Shown here one piece after another: positions 57,819 to 64,000 of a stretch of DNA of 64,000 bases (position 1 is its first letter; every line of letters starts with the position of its first letter). The notes below the pieces were generated by a model that had not been told where the DNA came from, made no database searches, and saw nothing but the letters and a program-made list of their open reading frames with translations. Both the position numbers and the translations under genes were made by a program. Source of the DNA: Streptomyces bungoensis. Its GTDB lineage: Bacteria > Actinomycetota > Actinomycetes > Streptomycetales > Streptomycetaceae. The stretch covers positions 157,167 to 221,166 of the forward strand of contig NZ_KQ948853.1 of assembly GCF_001514215.1 (NCBI RefSeq), written 5' to 3'.

Positions 57819-57830
57819 CAAGCATGCTTG
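57819..57830. promoter_or_regulatory. Palindromic operator before the catabolic operon
   Basis: CAAGCATGCTTG is a perfect 12-base palindrome in a locally AT-rich stretch, 32 bases before the TIGR03084 gene start. This is the position for a TetR-type repressor site; no such regulator gene is visible within the window. Confidence 0.5.
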
Positions 57831-57862
57831 ATTGTTTCTCGCCCCGCTGCCATGCTCCCCCC

Positions 57863-58657
57863 ATGGCCGACCCGACGCCCGTCATCGACGACCTGCGTGC
57901 CGAGAGCGACGAACTGGACTTGCTCGTAGCCGAGTTGAGCCCCGAGCAGTGGAGCCTTCCCACTCCGGCACCCGGCTGGTCCGTCGCCCACCAGATCGCG
58001 CACCTCGCCTGGACCGACCACTCCGCGCTGCTGGCCGTCACCGACGCCGACGCCTTCCGGGGCCTGGTCGAGAAGGCACTCGCCGCCCCCGGCTCGTTCT
58101 TGGACGAGGGGGCGGAGGAGGGTGCGCGCCTGCCGCGCACCGAGCTGCTGTCGACGTGGCGCGCGGGGCGGGCCGCCCTCGACCGGGCGCTGCGCGCCGC
58201 GCCGCCCGGCGCCCGCTTCCCCTGGTACGGCCCACCCATGTCCGCCGCCTCCATGGCCACCGCCCGGCTCATGGAGACCTGGGCCCACTCGCTGGACGTG
58301 GCCGACGCCCTGAGTGTGGAGCGCCCACCCACCGACCGGCTCCGTCATGTGGCCCGGCTCGGGGTGCGCACCCGCGACTTCGCCTTCGGGGTGCACGGAC
58401 TCACCCCGCCCGCGGACGAGTTCCGGGTGGAACTGGCCGCGCCGGGCGGCGAGGTGTGGGCCTACGGCCCGCAGGACGCCGCGCAGCGCGTCACCGGCCC
58501 CGCCCTCGACTTCTGCCTCCTCGTCACCCAGCGCGCCCACCGCGCCGACCTCGCCCTGCGCGCCCAGGGCCCGGACGCCGACCGCTGGCTCGGCATCGCG
58601 CAGGCGTTCGCGGGACCGCCCGGCACCGGCCGCCCCGCGAAGGAGGCCGGACGGTGA
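57863..58657 (+). CDS. TIGR03084 family protein (DinB-like)
   Basis: 264 residues from the ATG at 57863. DinB/mycothiol-enzyme-like fold: [42 protein letters not shown] carries the first conserved His ([13 protein letters not shown]), and [14 protein letters not shown] the second ligand region. It matches the TIGR03084 group that occurs next to AtuA and acyl-CoA carboxylase genes in actinobacteria; chemistry unknown. Its stop overlaps the AtuA start (GTGA), so the two are translationally coupled. Confidence 0.85.
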   Translation: MADPTPVIDDLRAESDELDLLVAELSPEQWSLPTPAPGWSVAHQIAHLAWTDHSALLAVTDADAFRGLVEKALAAPGSFLDEGAEEGARLPRTELLSTWRAGRAALDRALRAAPPGARFPWYGPPMSAASMATARLMETWAHSLDVADALSVERPPTDRLRHVARLGVRTRDFAFGVHGLTPPADEFRVELAAPGGEVWAYGPQDAAQRVTGPALDFCLLVTQRAHRADLALRAQGPDADRWLGIAQAFAGPPGTGRPAKEAGR

Positions 58658-60345
58658 GGGCGCTGCGCGTCGGCAACTTCTCCGGCTTCTACGGCGACCG
58701 CGCGGACGCCCTGCGCGAGATGCTCACCGGTGGCGAGGTCGACGTCCTCACCGGCGACTACCTCGCCGAACTCACCATGCTCATCCTCGGCCGCGACCGC
58801 CTGAAGGACCCGGACGCCGGATACGCCCGCACCTTCCTGAGCCGGCTGGAGGACTGCCTCGGCCTCGCCCACGAGCGCGGGGTGCGGATCGTCACCAACG
58901 CGGGCGGCCTCAACCCGGCCGGACTCGCCGACGCCGTCCGCCGGCTGGCCGAGCGGCTGGGCGTCCCCGTCCGGGTCGCCCACGTCGAGGGCGACGACCT
59001 GGGCGCGGCCCACCCCGGAGCCCTCGCCGCCCACGCCTACCTCGGCGGCTTCGGCATCGCCGCGTGCCTGCGGGCCGGCGCCGACGTCGTGATCACCGGT
59101 CGGGTGACCGACGCGGCCCTCGTCACCGGGCCCGCCGCCGCCCACTTCGGCTGGCAGCCGGGGGAGTACGACCGCCTCGCCGGCGCCGTCGTCGCCGGGC
59201 ACGTCCTGGAGTGCGGAACCCAGGCGACCGGCGGGAACTACGCGTTCTTCCGGGAGGGGGACGTCCGCCGGCCCGGCTTCCCGCTGGCCGAGATCCACGC
59301 CGACGGCAGCAGCGTCGTCACCAAGCACCCCGGCACCGGCGGCTTCGTCGACGTCGGCACGGTCACCGCCCAGCTGCTCTACGAGACCGGCGGCGCCCGC
59401 TACCTCGGCCCCGACGTCACCGCCCGCCTGGACACCGCACGGCTCGCCCAGGACGGGCCGGACCGGGTGCGGATCGAGGGCGTGCGCGGCGAGGCCCCGC
59501 CGCCGACCCTCAAGGTCGGACTCAACCGGCTCGGCGGGTTCCGCAACGAGGTGGTGTTCGTCCTGACCGGACTCGACATCGAGGCCAAGGCCGCGCTGGT
59601 CCGCGAGCAGCTGGCCGACGCGCTCGCCAAGGCGCCGCCCGCCGAGGTGCGCTGGGACCTCGTCCGCACCGACCGGGCCGACGCGGGCACCGAGGAGACG
59701 GCCAGCGCCCTGCTGCGGCTCGTCGTACGGGACCCCGACCAGCGTCTCGTCGGCCGGGCGCTCAGCGGGGCCGCCATCGAACTCGCCCTCGCCAGCTACC
59801 CCGGCTTCCACGTGCCGGCGCCACCCGGGAAGGGCGCCCCCTACGGGGTCTTCGAGGAGGCGTACGTCCCCCAGGACGCCGTCGACCACGTGGCGGTCCT
59901 CCCCGACGGGCGCCGGGTGACCGTGGCACCGGCCCCGGACGCCTCCGCGCACGCGACCGCCGCACCGGACCCGCTCCCCGAGCCCCCGCTGCCCGAGCCG
60001 CTGCCGCCCGGCCCCACCCGCCGCGCCCCCCTCGGCCTGGTCGCCGGAGCCCGCAGCGGCGACAAGGGCGGCAACGCCAACGTGGGCGTGTGGGCGCGCT
60101 CGGACGACGCCTGGCGGTGGCTCGCCCACGAGCTGACCGCCGGCCGCTTCCGGGAACTCATCCCCGAGAGCCGGGACCTGCCCGTCACCCGGCACGTGCT
60201 GCCCAACCTCCGCGCGGTCAACTTCGTCGTCGAAGGCATCCTCGGCGCCGGCGTCGCCGCGCAGGCCCGCTTCGACCCGCAGGCCAAGGCCCTCGGCGAA
60301 TGGCTGCGCTCCCGCCACCTGGACATCCCGGAGGCCCTGCTTTGA
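58654..60345 (+). CDS. AtuA family protein (acyclic terpene utilisation type)
   Basis: 563 residues from the GTG at 58654, overlapping the preceding stop codon. The DUF1446 part covers residues ~1-440: [121 protein letters not shown]. After a Pro/Glu linker, the DUF4387-like end begins [28 protein letters not shown]. AtuA is required for citronellol/geranyl catabolism in Pseudomonas, beside carboxylase subunits, as here. Reaction uncertain. The TnpB element lies directly after its stop. Confidence 0.88.
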   Translation: MRALRVGNFSGFYGDRADALREMLTGGEVDVLTGDYLAELTMLILGRDRLKDPDAGYARTFLSRLEDCLGLAHERGVRIVTNAGGLNPAGLADAVRRLAERLGVPVRVAHVEGDDLGAAHPGALAAHAYLGGFGIAACLRAGADVVITGRVTDAALVTGPAAAHFGWQPGEYDRLAGAVVAGHVLECGTQATGGNYAFFREGDVRRPGFPLAEIHADGSSVVTKHPGTGGFVDVGTVTAQLLYETGGARYLGPDVTARLDTARLAQDGPDRVRIEGVRGEAPPPTLKVGLNRLGGFRNEVVFVLTGLDIEAKAALVREQLADALAKAPPAEVRWDLVRTDRADAGTEETASALLRLVVRDPDQRLVGRALSGAAIELALASYPGFHVPAPPGKGAPYGVFEEAYVPQDAVDHVAVLPDGRRVTVAPAPDASAHATAAPDPLPEPPLPEPLPPGPTRRAPLGLVAGARSGDKGGNANVGVWARSDDAWRWLAHELTAGRFRELIPESRDLPVTRHVLPNLRAVNFVVEGILGAGVAAQARFDPQAKALGEWLRSRHLDIPEALL

Positions 60346-60354
60346 CCGCTCCCC

Positions 60355-61720
60355 CTTTGAAGGACAGGGGAATTCCTGGCTCAGGCGGCCTTTTGGAGCA
60401 GCGCTCCAGGAGGACTTACGCCATCGGCGCCAGCCGGGTTCAGACCAGCCCGGACCAGCATCACGTGGGCGGAGTTCTTGTCTCTGGGAGAGACGGCTCC
60501 GCACGCGGTGCAGGTGTAGGTACGTTGCGAAAGGGGAAGTGCGTGCTTGGTTCTCGCTCCGCACGACGCACAGTCCATGGTGGTGTGTGCGGGGTGTACC
60601 AGGCGGACGTCGCCCCCGTGCTTGCGGCCCATCTCGATCAGAGCCTTCTTGGTGGCGCCGATTGCGGCGTCTGCGGCCTTGCGCGCCATGTTCGTCTTGG
60701 CGAGGAACTTCGGCCTGAAGTCCTCGACCGCTACTGCGTCATGGTCCCGCACGACTCGCTTGGCCCATTTGCGGGCGGTGTCCGCTCTCTGCCGGGCGAT
60801 CTTCTGGTAGGCCTTTGCTCGCCACTTCTTCGCCTTTTGGTAGCCCTTCGACTTGGGCTGTCCCCTCTGAGGCGTGCGGCGGGCCATCATCCGGTCGTAG
60901 CGGGACACCCTTGTCTTGGCCTTCTTGCCATGCTCAGGATGAGGAAGATCGTGCGTGTCGCTGGTGGTGGTCGCGATCTCCTTGATGCCCCAGTCAACGC
61001 CGAGCACTTGGCCGGTCTCCGGCAGCTGCTCGACCTGGGTGGGGACGACGAACGAGGCGTACCAGTCGCCAACACTGTCCCGGTACACCCGCACCGACGA
61101 CGGTTCGGCAGGCAGATCACGCGACCACACCACAGTCAGCACGATCCTGCCTGCCAGGTGCAGTCGGCCGTTCTTGAGTCGGAAGCCGCGACGGGTGTAG
61201 TTGAGACTCGGATTGGCTTGGTGCTTCTTCCTGTAACCCGGCATTCCGGCCCGCAGCCTTACCGGCAGCTGCTTTTTGATGTCCCCCAGTGCTTTCGTAC
61301 GAGACTTGCCAAAGTCACGGATCAACTGCTGCTGGGGTACCGATGCTCCCTCAGCCAGCCAAGGGGTGATGGCGCGAGCGTGCGTCAGCATCCGGTCCAG
61401 CCGTGCCGGACCGCACTCTTCCCCGTCCGTATGGGCCTTCTTCGAGCGGGCCACGCACTCATTCCACAGCCAACGGCACCGGTCCCACTCCGCCAGAAGG
61501 GCCGTACGGGCGGTGGCCGACACCCGCAGCCGGTAGGTGTACCGAACATGTCCCGTCCCATCCGCTTCTTCCGCTGCCATTCCGTCACCCCCTCGCTCAC
61601 GCCCGGCACTGCTCATCCGACCTCCGGGACCCGACCCTACGTACGACGCCCGCATGCCAGTACCGGCGTTTCGCCGAGACCACCCCAACGAGGCGACTTG
61701 GAAACAAACGTTCGCCTGCC
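60355..61720 (-). mobile_element. IS605-type TnpB-only element (boundaries approximate)
   Basis: The TnpB gene and its flanks separate atuA from the carboxylase gene, which elsewhere lie close together in one operon. In the minus direction the 3' end reads GGAATTCCCCTGTCCTTCAA near 60377-60358, resembling element ends of this type as I know them. The left end must lie between 61580 and ~61880 but I cannot fix it; the ~300 bases before the carboxylase start contain no gene. No TnpA gene is present, so the element is non-autonomous. Confidence 0.55.
60381..61580 (-). CDS. tnpB: TnpB RNA-guided endonuclease
   Basis: 399 residues from the ATG at 61580. An N-terminal wedge/REC-like part begins VRYTYRLRVSATARTALLAEWDRCRWLWNECV. 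The RuvC active site is intact: Asp196 in GVDWGIKEIA, Glu286 in AVEDFRPKF, and Asp367 in SPRDKNSAH. Between the second and third acids sits a four-Cys zinc finger (Cys337/340 CASCG and Cys357/360 CTACG). All features of an active TnpB are present, so it can probably cut DNA guided by an omegaRNA from the 3' end of its own gene and element. It interrupts the AtuA/carboxylase operon. Confidence 0.9.
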   Translation of the reverse strand: MAAEEADGTGHVRYTYRLRVSATARTALLAEWDRCRWLWNECVARSKKAHTDGEECGPARLDRMLTHARAITPWLAEGASVPQQQLIRDFGKSRTKALGDIKKQLPVRLRAGMPGYRKKHQANPSLNYTRRGFRLKNGRLHLAGRIVLTVVWSRDLPAEPSSVRVYRDSVGDWYASFVVPTQVEQLPETGQVLGVDWGIKEIATTTSDTHDLPHPEHGKKAKTRVSRYDRMMARRTPQRGQPKSKGYQKAKKWRAKAYQKIARQRADTARKWAKRVVRDHDAVAVEDFRPKFLAKTNMARKAADAAIGATKKALIEMGRKHGGDVRLVHPAHTTMDCASCGARTKHALPLSQRTYTCTACGAVSPRDKNSAHVMLVRAGLNPAGADGVSPPGALLQKAA

Positions 61721-61888
61721 TGAATGTCGCCAGTCTTTGCGTGTGGAGGCGTCACGCTGCGAAATGGCGGACGGTGCCACACTCGGCTTTGTGGCTGCAG
61801 CGGAAGGCGATTCCTGTATCCCCGCCGTGGCCTGCCCGAGCCCCCATTCCCCCCGGCTCAGCAGCCAGGGCGCTTCAGGAGGTACGTG

Positions 61889-63487
61889 GTGACCGTCCTG
61901 ACCTCGGCCCTGGATACGGCCGGCCCCGACCACCGCGCCCACCGCGACGCCATGCTCGCCAAGCTCGCCGAGCTCGACGCCGAACACGCCAAGGCCCTCG
62001 CCGGCGGCGGCGAGAAGTACGTCCAGCGGCACCGCGCACGCGGCAAGCTGCTCGCCCGGGAGCGCATCGAGCTCCTCCTCGACCCCGACACGCCCTTCCT
62101 GGAGCTGTCCCCGCTGGCCGGCTGGGGCAGCGAGTACACGGTGGGCGCCTCGCTGGTCACCGGCATCGGCGTCGTCGAGGGCGTCGAGTGCCTGATCACC
62201 GCCAACGACCCGACCGTGCGCGGCGGCGCCAGCAACCCGTGGAGCCTGAAGAAGGCCCTGCGCGCCAACGACATCGCGCTCGCCAACCGGCTGCCCTGCA
62301 TCAGCCTCGTCGAGTCCGGCGGCGCCGACCTGCCCTCCCAGAAGGAGATCTTCATCCCCGGCGGCGCCATCTTCCGGGACCTCACCCGGCTGTCGGCCGC
62401 CGGCATCCCCACCGTCGCCGTCGTCTTCGGCAACTCCACCGCCGGCGGCGCCTACATCCCCGGCATGTCCGACCACGTCATCATGGTCAAGGAGCGGGCC
62501 AAGGTCTTCCTCGGCGGGCCGCCCCTGGTGAAGATGGCGACCGGCGAGGAGAGCGACGACGAGTCCCTGGGCGGCGCGGAGATGCACGCCCGGGTGTCCG
62601 GCCTCGCCGACTACTTCGCCGTGGACGAGCAGGACGCGTTGCGCCAGGCGCGCCGCGTCGTCGCCCGCCTGAACCACCGCAAGGCCCACCCCGATCCGCC
62701 CGCCGCCGAGCCGCCCCAGTACGACGCCGAGGAACTCCTCGGCATCGTCCCGGAGGACCTGAAGACCCCCTTCGACCCCCGCGAGGTCATCGCGCGGATC
62801 GTCGACGCCTCCGACTTCGACGAGTTCAAGCCGCTGTACGGCACCAGCCTCGCCACCGGCTGGGCGACCCTGCACGGCTACCCCGTCGGCATCCTCGCCA
62901 ACGCCCAGGGCGTGCTGTTCAGTGCCGAGTCGCAGAAGGCCGCCCAGTTCATCCAGCTCGCCAACCAGCGCGACATCCCGCTGCTGTTCCTGCACAACAC
63001 CACCGGCTACATGGTCGGCAGCCAGTACGAGCAGGGCGGCATCATCAAGCACGGCGCCATGATGATCAACGCGGTCAGCAACAGCCGCGTCCCCCACCTG
63101 TCCGTCCTGATGGGCGCCTCCTACGGCGCCGGGCACTACGGCATGTGCGGGCGCGCCTACGACCCCCGCTTCCTGTTCGCCTGGCCCAGCGCCAAGTCCG
63201 CCGTCATGGGCCCGCAGCAGCTCGCCGGCGTGCTGTCGATCGTCGCCCGGCAGTCGGCCGCCGCCAAGGGCCGGCCCTACGACGACGACGCGGACGCCGC
63301 CCTGCGCGCCATGGTGGAGCAGCAGATCGAGTCCGAGTCTCTGCCGATGTTCCTGTCCGGGCGGCTGTACGACGACGGCGTCATCGACCCGCGCGACACC
63401 CGCACCGTCCTCGGCCTGTGCCTGTCCGCCGTCCACACCGCCCCCTACGAGGGCGCGCGGGGCGGCTTCGGCGTCTTCCGGATGTGA
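61889..63487 (+). CDS. Acyl-CoA carboxylase beta (carboxyltransferase) subunit
   Basis: 532 residues from the GTG at 61889 with AGGAGGT; another GTG lies one codon earlier. Carboxyltransferase with two crotonase-like domains: RHRARGKLLARERIELLLDPDTPFLELSPLAGWG, DPTVRGGASNPWSLKKALRAND, the first CoA-site GGADLPSQKEIFIPGGAIFRDLTRLSAAGIPTVAVVFGNSTAGGAYIPGMSD, and in the second half LFLHNTTGYMVGSQYEQGGIIKHGAMM and SYGAGHYGMCGRAYDPRFLFAWPSAKSAVMG. It matches the methylcrotonyl-/geranyl-CoA carboxylase type rather than propionyl-CoA. The next gene, biotin carboxylase, starts five bases later. Confidence 0.92.
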   Translation: MTVLTSALDTAGPDHRAHRDAMLAKLAELDAEHAKALAGGGEKYVQRHRARGKLLARERIELLLDPDTPFLELSPLAGWGSEYTVGASLVTGIGVVEGVECLITANDPTVRGGASNPWSLKKALRANDIALANRLPCISLVESGGADLPSQKEIFIPGGAIFRDLTRLSAAGIPTVAVVFGNSTAGGAYIPGMSDHVIMVKERAKVFLGGPPLVKMATGEESDDESLGGAEMHARVSGLADYFAVDEQDALRQARRVVARLNHRKAHPDPPAAEPPQYDAEELLGIVPEDLKTPFDPREVIARIVDASDFDEFKPLYGTSLATGWATLHGYPVGILANAQGVLFSAESQKAAQFIQLANQRDIPLLFLHNTTGYMVGSQYEQGGIIKHGAMMINAVSNSRVPHLSVLMGASYGAGHYGMCGRAYDPRFLFAWPSAKSAVMGPQQLAGVLSIVARQSAAAKGRPYDDDADAALRAMVEQQIESESLPMFLSGRLYDDGVIDPRDTRTVLGLCLSAVHTAPYEGARGGFGVFRM

Positions 63488-63492
63488 GGTCC

Positions 63493-64000
63493 ATGGTCCA
63501 GACACTCCTCGTCGCCAACCGCGGCGAAATCGCCTGCCGGATCTTCCGCACCTGCGCCGCGTGGGGGATCCGCACGGTCGCCGTGCACTCGGACGCCGAC
63601 GAGAACGCGCTCCACGTGCGCGCGGCCGACACCGCGGTCCGCCTGCCGGGCGCGACGCCCGCCGAGACGTACCTGCGCGGCGACCTCGTCGTGAAGGCCG
63701 CCCTCGCCGCCGGCGCGGACGCCGTGCACCCCGGCTACGGCTTCCTCTCCGAGAACGCCGGCTTCGCCCGCGCCGTCCTCGACGCCGGCCTGACCTGGAT
63801 CGGCCCGCCCCCCGAGGCCATCGAGGCGATGGCGTCCAAGACGCGCGCCAAGGAACTGATGGGCGTCGCGCCGCTCGGCGAGGCCGACGTCACCGAGGCC
63901 GACCTGCCGGTGCTGGTGAAGGCCGCCGCGGGCGGCGGAGGGCGCGGCATGCGCGTCGTGCGCCGCCTGGACGAGCTGCCCGCCGCACTGGAGGGCGCAC
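63493..64000 (+). CDS. Biotin carboxylase (acyl-CoA carboxylase alpha subunit), C-terminus outside window
   Basis: ATG at 63493, five bases after the preceding stop; 169 residues visible. MVQTLLVANRGEIACRIFRTCAAWGIRTVAVHSDADENALHVRAADTAVRLPG opens the biotin-carboxylase N-terminal domain; ADAVHPGYGFLSENAGFARAV and IGPPPEAIEAMASKTRAKELM follow, then the ATP-grasp loop VKAAAGGGGRGMRVVRRLDEL. The segment between KELM and EADLPVLVK is shorter than usual by several residues. It carboxylates biotin and pairs with the beta subunit in a leucine- or terpene-type degradation operon. Confidence 0.9.
   Translation, partial: MVQTLLVANRGEIACRIFRTCAAWGIRTVAVHSDADENALHVRAADTAVRLPGATPAETYLRGDLVVKAALAAGADAVHPGYGFLSENAGFARAVLDAGLTWIGPPPEAIEAMASKTRAKELMGVAPLGEADVTEADLPVLVKAAAGGGGRGMRVVRRLDELPAALEGA

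Overview
The window is very GC-rich actinomycete chromosome, almost certainly Streptomyces. The evidence is strong third-position G/C bias, frequent GTG/TTG starts, a futalosine-pathway menaquinone gene pair, a DUF2771 lipoprotein, a DUF3027 protein, an XPB-type helicase beside its usual partner, and a perfect CebR operator in front of a secreted cellulase. No rRNA, tRNA or CRISPR array was seen.

Region 1 (about 1-12,400) is accessory and gene-poor. On the minus strand a 70-residue peptide gene is followed by a membrane M50 zinc metalloprotease with a PqqD-like N-terminal segment and a secreted cysteine-containing protein that runs off the window. A second copy of the peptide gene (57 of 70 residues identical) lies 7.6 kb away without the protease. 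Both peptide genes share an upstream palindrome, a second conserved block and a hairpin terminator next to the stop codon. Between them lie three XRE-type regulators, a small sigma factor, several unknown genes and a decayed IS3-family element. This is the best candidate for an undescribed peptide system. A secreted protein with a 21-residue tandem repeat closes the region.

Region 2 (about 12,980-30,630) is ordinary core: glyoxalase-fold, HD-domain, mycothiol-dependent-enzyme-like and CutC proteins, a HelD-like RNA-polymerase-associated ATPase, XPB and its partner, a HAD phosphatase, a cold-shock protein, the overlapping set DUF2771 / mqnB / mqnD, an MFS protein and DUF3027.

Region 3 (about 30,630-50,620) begins with a 1-kb non-coding stretch carrying a 272-bp tandem repeat. 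Then come a sacsin-like GHKL ATPase, two tandem secreted paralogs that share an upstream dyad, a CtpE-like P-type ATPase, a purine/uracil permease, a MarR/MFS pair with a long palindrome against the marR start codon, an RNA ligase/phosphodiesterase-fold protein, an aldo/keto reductase, a Uma2-fold protein whose promoter and 5' end are duplicated 2.5 kb away, a GDSL esterase, a wall/membrane-anchored propeller-like protein, the CebR-controlled cellulase and serC, probably on a leaderless mRNA.

Region 4 (50,620-64,000) opens with decayed tandem copies of the 5' end of the next gene, a large FAD/FeS oxidoreductase that itself carries an in-frame insertion of a hairpin-like repeat. It continues with a 43-residue Pro/Lys-rich peptide gene, an ABC exporter and an EamA transporter. 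An acyl-CoA/terpene-type catabolic operon follows (TIGR03084 protein, AtuA-like protein, acyl-CoA carboxylase beta subunit, biotin carboxylase), split by a TnpB element whose nuclease residues are intact.
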